Shown in pieces: positions 1 to 5,212 of a stretch of 5,997 nt of DNA (position 1 is its first letter; every line of letters begins with the position of its first letter). Under the pieces are notes generated by a model. That model ran no database searches and was not told the DNA's origin. It was given only the letters and a program-made list of their open reading frames with translations. Source of the stretch: Roseburia sp. CAG:303 (GTDB taxonomy: Bacteria; Bacillota; Clostridia; Lachnospirales; Lachnospiraceae); NCBI GenBank assembly GCA_000437755.1, contig FR900169.1:25056-31052 (forward strand), written 5' to 3'. The position numbers and the translations under genes were made by a program.

Positions 1-865
1 CTTCACCGGCAGGCTTCGGTGCTGTTTTTCCGGGGATGCCGGGACAGGAGATAAGCTTCAGGGAGAGACCGCGGCACATATCCTCATCAAATCCGCCCGG
101 TCTGGAAGCGACTTCAAACAGTACACAGTCCTTTTTCAGATGGCGCAGAAAACAGGATTTGAACACTGGGGAAGGAATCGTATTAATAATCAGATCAAAG
201 TCCGCATGCACAAATGGCCAGGAACGGATGTCATAAAATGGGAAACCTGCATTTTCAGCAGCTTTTTGTCGATCGGGATCTTTATCAAAGATAGAAATTT
301 CCGCTGATAATGCGGACAGTTTTGCGGCAATTTGTTCCCCGCAGTGGCCATATCCGGCGATTAAGATTCGGGATCCGGAGATGGAACAGTCTGTATTCCG
401 GATAATATAAGAGAGAAGTCCCTCTGCAGTCAGCATGGAATTTGTATTCAGAAAATCAGAATCTTTCATATAATCTTTCAGCAGTGTGCGGGATTTTACG
501 CTGTTTGAAAAATGTTTTGGAATTCCTCCACCGGCAATAAAGGCAGGCAGATGTTTTAAGTCTGAAAGTTCACTTATGCAAACGGAATTTGCCCGATCGG
601 ACAGGTTCAGGTGTATGCCGTCTCTGGTAAAAGGAGCAGGACAAATCAGAAGATCAGCTCCTTTCACGGTTTCCAGCAGCCCGCTGCAGAAAAGAATACT
701 GTCATGGTAACAGGTCAGAAGTCCGGTCTGCTGCTCCGGAGAAATATTTAAACCGTAACATTTGATTAGAACGGGCTGACATATCCGGCTGAAATAAGTG
801 AACAGCCGGAGAAGCATATAATATTGGCGGGAATCGCCTCCGACTGTGGAAATACACAGAGACAT
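1..865 (-). CDS. dpaA: Dipicolinate synthase subunit A, C-terminal end beyond window
   Basis: Reading the minus strand from the ATG at 865-863 gives an open frame of 288 codons with no stop before the left edge. The product fits dipicolinate synthase subunit A (SpoVFA/DpaA), which with DpaB makes dipicolinic acid from the lysine-pathway intermediate in the mother cell for loading into the spore core. Visible marks are an N-terminal VGGDSRQ (residues 8-14), a Rossmann-type ILIAGYGHCGEQIA (167-180) with acidic FDKD at the end of the next strand, NTIPSPVF (228-235), and the characteristic ASRPGGFD (253-260) and CPGIPGKTAPKPAGE (274-288). Bacillus subtilis SpoVFA, as I recall it, has nearly the same ASRPGG...PGLPG...APKTAG block and is about 297 aa, so only about 10-15 residues are missing. 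The start is supported by AGGAGG at 872-877, six bases before the ATG. The usual KTAG is KPAG here. Sigma-K control is likely from the upstream site at 894-920. dpaB would be expected just off the left edge. Confidence 0.9.
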   Translation of the reverse strand, partial: MSLCISTVGGDSRQYYMLLRLFTYFSRICQPVLIKCYGLNISPEQQTGLLTCYHDSILFCSGLLETVKGADLLICPAPFTRDGIHLNLSDRANSVCISELSDLKHLPAFIAGGGIPKHFSNSVKSRTLLKDYMKDSDFLNTNSMLTAEGLLSYIIRNTDCSISGSRILIAGYGHCGEQIAAKLSALSAEISIFDKDPDRQKAAENAGFPFYDIRSWPFVHADFDLIINTIPSPVFKSCFLRHLKKDCVLFEVASRPGGFDEDMCRGLSLKLISCPGIPGKTAPKPAGE

Positions 866-893
866 ATAAAGCCTCCTTATTACGTTCATACGA

Positions 894-921
894 TAGTATA
901 TGCTTCCGGGAAGAAAGTGTG
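894..921 (-). promoter_or_regulatory. Possible sigma-K promoter of dpaA
   Basis: On the minus strand, CATATACTA (902-894) matches the sigma-K -10 pattern CATAnnnTA. A cAC at 921-919 lies exactly 16 bases upstream, as in the usual -35 AC element. Transcription would start near 886, about 20 bases before the dpaA start codon. Sigma-K control of dpaA/spoVF in the mother cell is established in Bacillus. Assigning this particular site is inference from the motif. Confidence 0.55.
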
Positions 922-928
922 AATATGC

Positions 929-957
929 TTGCATTTGCGGATATAAGCGGGTATAAT
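929..957 (+). promoter_or_regulatory. Sigma-A promoter for DUF6472/radical SAM operon
   Basis: TTGCAT (929-934), a 17-base spacer and a perfect TATAAT (952-957) predict a start near 964, only about 20 bases before the ATG at 985. It lies back to back with the leftward dpaA promoter, so a vegetative and a sporulation transcript diverge from about 120 bp. Confidence 0.75.
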
Positions 958-984
958 AAAGCAGCATGGAAAGGAAGAAAAATT

Positions 985-1170
985 ATGAGCAAGGTACAGG
1001 GAACATGCGAGATGTGCATGTATTATGAATATGATGAAGATTATGAATGTTATACCTGCCAGATGAATCTGGACGAGGACGAAATGGCAAGATTTATGAT
1101 GAACCAGGTTTCACATTGCCCTTATTTCCGGTTTGGAGATGAATATATGATAGTAAGGAAGCAGATGTAG
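985..1170 (+). CDS. Small Cys-rich acidic protein, DUF6472-like
   Basis: This 61-aa protein has two CxxC pairs (C8/C11 in CEMC and C22/C25 in CYTC) plus C45 in a CPYF motif, and a conserved-looking tail GDEYMIVRKQM (51-61). The pattern, including NLDEDEM (28-34), matches what I recall of the DUF6472 family found mainly in Lachnospiraceae; the function is unknown. The paired CxxC motifs suggest a small zinc-binding or metal-binding fold, which is inference. I chose the ATG at 985 rather than the in-frame ATG at 919. The sigma-A -10 box at 952-957 would lie inside the longer version, and AAGGA (971-975) is well placed before 985. It is cotranscribed with the radical SAM gene, whose ATG lies 3 bases after this stop codon, so the two may work together or be translationally coupled. 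No membrane segment or signal peptide is seen. Confidence 0.85.
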   Translation: MSKVQGTCEMCMYYEYDEDYECYTCQMNLDEDEMARFMMNQVSHCPYFRFGDEYMIVRKQM

Positions 1171-1173
1171 GAT

Positions 1174-2100
1174 ATGGGATGCAGATTATGTCCGAGAGAT
1201 TGTAATGTGGACAGGAAAACAGGGTATGGTTACTGTGGCATGACGGAGCATATTATGGCGGCACGAGCGGCTCTTCATATGTGGGAAGAACCGGTCATAT
1301 CAGGGAAAAACGGAAGCGGGGCGGTCTTTTTTTCAGGCTGTCCGCTTCGCTGCGTGTTCTGCCAGAACCACAATATTGCAATCGGGAAATCAGGAAAAGA
1401 GATTAGCATGGAACGGCTGGTGGAAATCTTTTTTGAACTGGAAGAAAAAGGTGCAAATAATATTAATCTTGTGACACCGACGCATTTCGTGCCACAGATC
1501 CGGGAAGCCATCATAAGGGCAAAAAAGCAGGGCTTCCGGCTTCCGTTTGTCTATAATACGGGAAGCTATGAGAAGGTGGAAACCCTGAAAAGTCTGGAGG
1601 GCTTAATAGATATTTATCTTCCGGATATGAAATATTATTCTGCAGAGCTGGCAAATCGTTATGCAAAGGCACCGGATTATTTTGAAGTGGCGGCAGCAGC
1701 GGTACAGGAAATGTTCCGTCAGACAGGGACACCGCAGTTTTACCGGGAAGGGAATCTTTCGGAGAATGTGGAATACACTGGGGAGGAAGAGGATGTTCTC
1801 ATGCGGAAAGGATTGATTTTAAGGCATCTGATTCTTCCGGGAAATACAGAAGATTCCAAAAAAGTTCTGGATTATGCCTGGCATACCTATGGAAATCATA
1901 TTTATTTCAGCATTATGAACCAGTATACACCGGTGGGAGAGCAGAGGTTTGAAGAATTGAGAAGAACTGTCACGGAAGAAGAATATGAGTCAGTCATTGA
2001 TTATGCACTGGAGCTTGGTGTGGAAAACGGGTTTATACAGGAAGGGGGAACGGCAGAAGAAAGCTTTATTCCTGAATTTAATAATGAAGGTGTTTCATGA
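1174..2100 (+). CDS. Radical SAM protein, PflX-like (COG1313 type)
   Basis: This 308-aa cytosolic iron-sulfur enzyme has the radical SAM cluster motif CxxxCxxC at C56, C60 and C63 (GCPLRCVFCQN, 55-65). That motif binds a [4Fe-4S] cluster and S-adenosylmethionine. The N-terminus has a second Cys set, CRLCPRDC (3-10) and C21, in the pattern C-x2-CPR-x-C-x-V-x-R-x-G, typical of the COG1313 or PflX group annotated as putative pyruvate-formate-lyase activating enzyme. Other family-like blocks are NINLVTPTHF (96-105), FVYNTGSYE (125-133), DIYLPDMKY (146-154) and a C-terminal FIPEFN. Length is normal for the group. The true substrate of COG1313 proteins is not firmly established, and no glycyl radical enzyme is visible nearby, so pyruvate formate-lyase activation should not be assumed. 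Spacing to the upstream gene is only 3 nt and its own Shine-Dalgarno is weak (AAGGA about 15 nt upstream), suggesting translational coupling. A terminator follows directly. Confidence 0.9.
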   Translation: MGCRLCPRDCNVDRKTGYGYCGMTEHIMAARAALHMWEEPVISGKNGSGAVFFSGCPLRCVFCQNHNIAIGKSGKEISMERLVEIFFELEEKGANNINLVTPTHFVPQIREAIIRAKKQGFRLPFVYNTGSYEKVETLKSLEGLIDIYLPDMKYYSAELANRYAKAPDYFEVAAAAVQEMFRQTGTPQFYREGNLSENVEYTGEEEDVLMRKGLILRHLILPGNTEDSKKVLDYAWHTYGNHIYFSIMNQYTPVGEQRFEELRRTVTEEEYESVIDYALELGVENGFIQEGGTAEESFIPEFNNEGVS

Positions 2101-2105
2101 GGAGG

Positions 2106-2138
2106 CATCATCCGGTGGTATACCGGGTGGTGTTTTTT
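2106..2138 (+). terminator. Intrinsic terminator after radical SAM gene
   Basis: An 11-bp stem (2106-2116 with 2122-2132, including two G-T wobbles) has a GGTAT loop and is followed immediately by six T residues (2133-2138). It starts 5 bases after the stop codon, closes the left operon and insulates it from the leader to the right. Confidence 0.9.
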
Positions 2139-2251
2139 GTTGAAATTAATGAGTTTATCATCGTCGCATAGGTTATACGCATAAAGAACTCCTAAAATGG
2201 CTCTTGAGTATGATTATAACGAAAAAAATGGATGTGACAAGCAGTATGCTT

Positions 2252-2280
2252 ACCGTTCGGTAAAAAAAACGACCGTTCGC
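2252..2280 (+). promoter_or_regulatory. Direct-repeat activator site, LytTR-like
   Basis: ACCGTTCGG (2252-2260) and ACCGTTCGC (2272-2280) share eight bases, are 20 bp apart start to start (two helical turns) and are separated by an A-rich spacer. ACCGTTCGG fits the published LytTR-domain site pattern [TA][AC][CA]GTTN[AG][TG] at all nine positions, and the second copy at eight. AgrA, ComE, BlpR and plantaricin regulators bind such pairs upstream of the -35 box of quorum-sensing and bacteriocin promoters; their usual spacer is 12-13 bp, whereas it is 11 here. The pair ends 10 bp before the -35 of the promoter at 2291. An alternative reading is that TACCG-TT-CGGTA (2251-2262) is by itself an inverted repeat like some TetR-family operators. 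Confidence 0.45.
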
Positions 2281-2290
2281 GCAGGAGGGG

Positions 2291-2319
2291 TAGACAGGAA
2301 AATTGGAATCTGTTATGAT
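2291..2319 (+). promoter_or_regulatory. Strong extended -10 promoter of the accessory operon
   Basis: TAGACA (2291-2296), a 17-base spacer and TATGAT (2314-2319) preceded by TG at 2311-2312 give a good sigma-A promoter with an extended -10. Transcription would start near 2326 and produce a leader of about 315 nt before the secreted-protein gene. It is the best promoter match between the terminator at 2138 and the gene at 2642. Confidence 0.65.
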
Positions 2320-2371
2320 AAAAACGTAAAGCAAATATATAGAATGTGCTTTTTGGTGGGGAGAAATAAAC

Positions 2372-2437
2372 GTGTCTAAAGGATTGAAAAAGTATCGAAG
2401 GAAGAGGAAAGTTATAAATAAGAGTAAGATTGGGTAA
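2372..2437 (+). CDS. Possible 21-aa basic leader peptide 1
   Basis: A GTG at 2372 opens 21 codons ending in TAA, giving a very basic peptide that begins MSKGLKKYRRKRK and ends NKSKIG. A moderate Shine-Dalgarno-like GGGGAG (2358-2363) lies 8 bases upstream. No signal sequence or Cys is present. It lies just after the predicted transcription start. The A/G-rich base composition would by itself produce Lys/Arg-rich frames, so it may be chance. No family is recognised. Confidence 0.25.
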   Translation: MSKGLKKYRRKRKVINKSKIG

Positions 2438-2471
2438 TGAAGATTTGATAAGGGTAAAAGGAGGTGAGCCT

Positions 2472-2537
2472 GTGAGAAAAAGAAAATGTTTTCGTGCAAG
2501 GGACAAAAGAAAAGGAAAAATCCTTAGATTATTTTGA
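2472..2537 (+). CDS. Possible 21-aa basic leader peptide 2
   Basis: A GTG at 2472 opens 21 codons ending in TGA, encoding a basic peptide beginning MRKRKCFRARDKRKGK and ending ILRLF. It is preceded by an almost perfect anti-16S match, AAAGGAGGTGA (2457-2467), four bases before the start. That is among the strongest ribosome binding sites in the window, and it is hard to explain if nothing is translated here. Its last codons and stop lie in the left arm of the inverted repeat at 2520-2532, so translation would disrupt that RNA stem. This geometry fits a regulatory leader peptide, though the function is inference. Its start is exactly 100 nt after that of the first mini-ORF. Confidence 0.4.
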   Translation: MRKRKCFRARDKRKGKILRLF

Positions 2538-2585
2538 GCAGCCAAACTCTGAATACATAAGAATGTATAGATATAATCTAAGGAT
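2520..2585 (+). repeat. 13-bp perfect inverted repeat with nested hairpin
   Basis: ATCCTTAGATTAT (2520-2532) is the exact reverse complement of ATAATCTAAGGAT (2573-2585). The 40-base interval contains another perfect 6-bp hairpin, ATACAT-AAGA-ATGTAT (2553-2568). No T-run follows, so it is not an ordinary terminator. It could be a structured 5' leader element, or a pair of arms whose DNA palindrome overlaps a -10 box (TATAAT 2572-2577). Confidence 0.7.
2572..2577 (+). promoter_or_regulatory. Possible second -10 box
   Basis: A perfect TATAAT lies in the right arm of the inverted repeat, with only a poor -35 (CTGAAT at 2549-2554, 17-base spacer). If used, transcription would start near 2584 and give a short 58-base leader without the mini-ORFs. 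Confidence 0.3.
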
Positions 2586-2641
2586 AGATTTAGTGTAACA
2601 TAGAGATAAAAAAAGGTCAAGAAAGACAATGAGGTAAATAG

Positions 2642-3061
2642 ATGAAGAAAAAAGTCAGTAATTTTATAAAGACAGCTGTCGTTGGAAGTATGTTAGCATT
2701 ATCAATGGGCTGTATTGCATTTGCAAGCGGAAGTCATAGTGGAAGCAATATTTATATAACAAGAAATGGTGGATTTTATAATAGTGGAAAAGTGTCATTC
2801 ACAGCAAATTCAAACCATAAAGAATCAGTAGAATATAATAAAATCGAGACAGCAGGATATAGCAGGGTTAGTATAAAAAAGAATATTTTAGGTGTTTATC
2901 AGTATATAGATTATACAGATATTAATGTTACCAGTGGTTCGGTTGGTGTTACATATACAGTGGATTGGGGAAAAATATCACAAAGTGCAGGTTATTATTT
3001 TTTCCAGAATTATGATACCGCACAGCATTATGTAAAGAATTATATTGATAGATGGTCATAA
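2642..3061 (+). CDS. Secreted Tyr-rich protein of unknown family, bacteriocin-like candidate
   Basis: This 139-aa protein starts with a typical Sec signal peptide: basic KKKVSNFIK, a hydrophobic core at about 11-27, and a signal peptidase I site AFA|S after residue 28. The mature part is about 111 residues, has no Cys, and is rich in Tyr (13), Ser, Gly and Asn. It begins SGSHSGSNIYITRNGGFYNSG and ends YIDRWS. The alternating polar/hydrophobic pattern suggests a beta-rich extracellular fold. No known domain is recognised. The size, signal peptide, His/Tyr/aromatic content and position in front of a membrane protein/FtsX-type operon recall lactococcin 972-type bacteriocins, but I see no convincing sequence match, so this is inference from context. 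It could equally be a secreted signal, an adhesin or the ligand of the downstream transporter. GAGGT (2631-2635) is the ribosome binding site. Expression is probably driven from 2291-2319 and set apart from the downstream genes by the hairpin at 3081-3110. Confidence 0.8.
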   Translation: MKKKVSNFIKTAVVGSMLALSMGCIAFASGSHSGSNIYITRNGGFYNSGKVSFTANSNHKESVEYNKIETAGYSRVSIKKNILGVYQYIDYTDINVTSGSVGVTYTVDWGKISQSAGYYFFQNYDTAQHYVKNYIDRWS

Positions 3062-3080
3062 CATAGTTAGGAAATAGCTT

Positions 3081-3110
3081 ATCTCTCATCAGCTTTTGCT
3101 GATGAGAGAT
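3081..3110 (+). terminator. Perfect 13-bp intercistronic hairpin, possible leaky terminator
   Basis: ATCTCTCATCAGC (3081-3093), a TTTT loop and the exact complement (3098-3110) form a very stable stem 20 bases after the secreted-protein stop codon. Only a GTTTA follows, not a real T-run, so full termination is unlikely. A partial terminator or a 3' RNA-stabilising hairpin that raises the level of the first gene over the rest is more likely. The hairpin itself is certain from sequence; its role is inference. Confidence 0.6.
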
Positions 3111-3134
3111 GTTTACAAATGAGGAGGTGTATAA

Positions 3135-3965
3135 ATGAAGAAATGGCTGCAAAAAAGAAGCTTTATGGTAACAATCGCATTTGTCATAATATTAATTGGA
3201 ATTGTAGTATGGTTTTTAATTGGGACAAAGACATTCGGATATTATTTTCATGGTGCAAAGATTAAAAATGTTGAGTATATTGAAGTGCGGATTGACGGAG
3301 GAGAGGAAGATGATATTTATAAGAATCAATATAAAATAGAAGATAGTAAAAATATAGAAACAATTATGAAATATTTGAAAAAGACAAAGTACAGACCGGC
3401 TTATGAAATAAATAATGTGAATAATATAGAAGACAGAAGATTATATCTTGAAATTCACGGGGACAGTGAAAGATATTTTATATGGGATGGCAGTATTATC
3501 ATGAAAAACCAGGCAGATATTTCATGCGGAGTATATTGTGCCGGAATGGGCGTAAACAATATAGCCACCCTTACAGGTGGAACATGTAGAATAAATGCAG
3601 ACAGTGTGCTTGAACTGCGAAGTATGATAACAGAAATGCTATCAGAGGAAATTCGGACAATTACCATGCAGGATATCGATGAACTGGTGCAGGAAAAGGA
3701 AAGTGAATGGGTAGAATATGAAAAATATTATTATACGGACAGACAGGATCTGGTAAAAAACGGAGCGGTATCTAATAATTGTGCGGATTTTAGCATAGAA
3801 GGCACACAGGATATTTTAAGGGTGTGGTATCGTTATGCCGGATGGCAGGAAAATGGAAAAGATACTGTATTATACCGGGATGTGCAGAAAGTGCAGAAGA
3901 TAACCGGTGATGGAGAAGAAACACTCTATGAATTAGAATCGCCGCAGATGGAGGTGGAGGATTGA
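3135..3965 (+). CDS. Membrane-anchored extracytoplasmic protein, unknown function
   Basis: This 276-aa protein has a short basic N-terminus (MKKWLQKRS) and one hydrophobic segment (about 10-30), then a hydrophilic domain, which predicts an N-terminal anchor with most of the protein outside the cell. The outer domain has an alternating beta/loop part at 44-125, including VEYIEVRIDGG (46-56), RLYLEIHGD (102-110) and ERYFIWDGSIIMK (112-124). This resembles the small extracytoplasmic domains often found in peptide and transporter operons, but I cannot name the family. Cys residues at 131, 135, 151 and 216 could form disulfides; the first three are clustered in a Gly-rich loop. The C-terminal part (170-276) is charged and Trp/Tyr-rich. 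The start is supported by GAGGAGGTG at 3121-3129. It overlaps no other gene and ends 1 base before the permease ATG. A role as immunity protein, sensor or transporter accessory subunit is inference from position. Confidence 0.75.
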   Translation: MKKWLQKRSFMVTIAFVIILIGIVVWFLIGTKTFGYYFHGAKIKNVEYIEVRIDGGEEDDIYKNQYKIEDSKNIETIMKYLKKTKYRPAYEINNVNNIEDRRLYLEIHGDSERYFIWDGSIIMKNQADISCGVYCAGMGVNNIATLTGGTCRINADSVLELRSMITEMLSEEIRTITMQDIDELVQEKESEWVEYEKYYYTDRQDLVKNGAVSNNCADFSIEGTQDILRVWYRYAGWQENGKDTVLYRDVQKVQKITGDGEETLYELESPQMEVED

Positions 3966-3966
3966 T

Positions 3967-5211
3967 ATGAGTTTTGCCGATTACATAAAAAGTGCATGGA
4001 AAAATGAAAAATCAGGCGGCGGAAGAGGAAAGTCGCTTACGATATTAATCTTTCTCGGATTATATCTGTTCCTGACAATGAATTCAATCACGGATTCGGT
4101 AGGAAAAGCAGTAGATCGGGTAATTGATATTCCGGCGGGACGGACATTGATCGCAAATGATAATAATAAAGGGGAAATTTATGAAAAAATGCGGGAGGAA
4201 ATGAAGGAAGAAAACAGAATAGAAGAGGTATATCGTTATGTGAGCGGACAAAGCATACAGGTAAGTGATATTCGTGAGGGAGCAATGGTGTATCTGACCG
4301 CACAGACATACCCGCAGGCTATGCAGGAGTATCTGTGTGATGGAGAAAAACCAGAGGAAGGAGAAATTCTTCTGCCTAAATATATGTATGGTTTTAATGA
4401 TGAGCAATATCTGGATGGAGGTAAATTTGTCGGAAAAACAGTAACGGTAAGGGTAACGGACTATAATGAGAAGGAAACGGAATTTTCTTTTCTGGTGTCC
4501 GGGACTTATGATAATGTCTATGCTGTAACAGGAAACGATACGGTATTTCTTGCACAGGAAGATGCGATAAAGATCATGGAGACAGCAGGAGAGGGAAAGA
4601 AAAGTAAGATGCTGCAGGATATGAAGGATTCCGGTGACTATGATGCAACACACTATTTCGGTTATGAAAACCAATACAGGTGTGCCGTGGTCGTAAAAAA
4701 TATAGAAGATATTTCAGAAACACAGGAGAAATATGCAGATTTGAAATTACATACACAAGCAGATACCATGCATAACACAATAAAAGAAACCTTTGAAATT
4801 CTTCGTTTATGTGCAAATGGAATTATGCTGCTGCTGTTTATCACTGCATTAGTGGATATTATGATTATGACCGTACACGATATCAGAAAAAGAAAATGGG
4901 AAATGGCACTGTATCAGGTACAGGGATACACAAAAGGACAGATAACAGGAATACTTTTGCTGGAATACTGTGGGAAAATACTGCGGGGTATAGCAGTGGC
5001 ACTGATTTTATGTATACTTACCATTATAACAGGAAACTGGCTGATTACCCACAAGCTGTCCATGGAATTTTCCATGATACATCTGAAATTTGCTATGTGC
5101 TACTTCTGGTATAGTATAGCATTGGCAGGAATTCTACTTACAGGCGGACTATACCGGATTCATAGTGAACTTGGCAAGATGGATTTAATAAACATACTGA
5201 AGGGAGAATAG
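3967..5211 (+). CDS. FtsX/MacB-type ABC transporter permease
   Basis: This 414-aa membrane protein has the FtsX/MacB permease layout: TM1 at about 23-40, a large extracytoplasmic domain at about 41-280, then TM2 (282-303), TM3 (336-357) and TM4 (377-396). The outer domain contains CDGEKPEEGEILLPKYMYG (124-142), like the G-x-P-x-x-GEI-x-L-P segment of MacB_PCD domains. After TM2 the sequence DIRKRKWEMALYQVQGYTKGQI (305-326) fits the cytoplasmic coupling region of FtsX proteins (RKRE-x-A-x-x-x-x-G-x-x-x-x-Q-I). The C-terminus, KMDLINILKGE, is a normal family ending. These permeases work with a LolD/MacB-like ATPase and generally act on extracellular peptides or lipoproteins, or transmit force across the membrane. 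No ATPase is in the window. The ATG follows the upstream stop after 1 base and uses the GGAGGTGGAGG stretch (3952-3960) as ribosome binding site, showing tight coupling to the 276-aa gene. Confidence 0.8.
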   Translation: MSFADYIKSAWKNEKSGGGRGKSLTILIFLGLYLFLTMNSITDSVGKAVDRVIDIPAGRTLIANDNNKGEIYEKMREEMKEENRIEEVYRYVSGQSIQVSDIREGAMVYLTAQTYPQAMQEYLCDGEKPEEGEILLPKYMYGFNDEQYLDGGKFVGKTVTVRVTDYNEKETEFSFLVSGTYDNVYAVTGNDTVFLAQEDAIKIMETAGEGKKSKMLQDMKDSGDYDATHYFGYENQYRCAVVVKNIEDISETQEKYADLKLHTQADTMHNTIKETFEILRLCANGIMLLLFITALVDIMIMTVHDIRKRKWEMALYQVQGYTKGQITGILLLEYCGKILRGIAVALILCILTIITGNWLITHKLSMEFSMIHLKFAMCYFWYSIALAGILLTGGLYRIHSELGKMDLINILKGE

Positions 5212-5212
5212 C

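Larger units (their letters stand above)
2326..2641 (+). other. Purine-rich leader region of the secreted-protein operon
   Basis: This stretch has no convincing full-size gene. It is strongly purine-rich on the plus strand, especially 2381-2520. It contains two 21-codon GTG mini-ORFs (2372 and 2472), a 13-bp inverted repeat with a nested hairpin (2520-2585), and a consensus TATAAT at 2572-2577 that could be a second promoter with a poor -35. The segment 2139-2250 upstream of the repeats shows nothing I can assign. The long minus-strand open frames here are low-complexity shadows of the purine bias. Confidence 0.5.

Noticed and set aside
36..710. Plus-strand frames opposite dpaA
   Set aside because: They lie opposite the clear dpaA frame and have no ribosome binding sites or domain signals.
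919..984. Longer N-terminus for the DUF6472-like protein
   Set aside because: The upstream ATG lies before the sigma-A -35/-10 at 929-957, so it would not be in the mRNA; the ATG at 985 has a proper ribosome binding site and family-like length.
702..1019. Minus-strand 105-codon frame overlapping the dpaA start
   Set aside because: It overlaps dpaA in another frame and the intergenic promoters, and has no family features.
2197..2379. Plus-strand open frame of 60 codons
   Set aside because: It has no Shine-Dalgarno, begins before the best promoter, runs through the direct repeats and -10 box, and shows no protein-like pattern.
2192..2629. Minus-strand open frames of 108 and 145 codons across the leader
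   Set aside because: They are Phe/Leu/Ser/Pro-rich shadows of a purine-rich plus strand, with no ribosome binding site and no recognisable domain, and they overlap the plus-strand promoter and leader elements.
2702..2724. Lipoprotein signal in the 139-aa protein (SMGC)
   Set aside because: The residue at -3 is Ser and at -2 Met, a poor lipobox; the AFA|S signal peptidase I site after residue 28 fits better.
4084..4674. Minus-strand 196-codon frame opposite the permease
   Set aside because: It is a low-complexity Ile/Phe/Leu/Tyr/His-rich shadow of the permease gene with no start signals.
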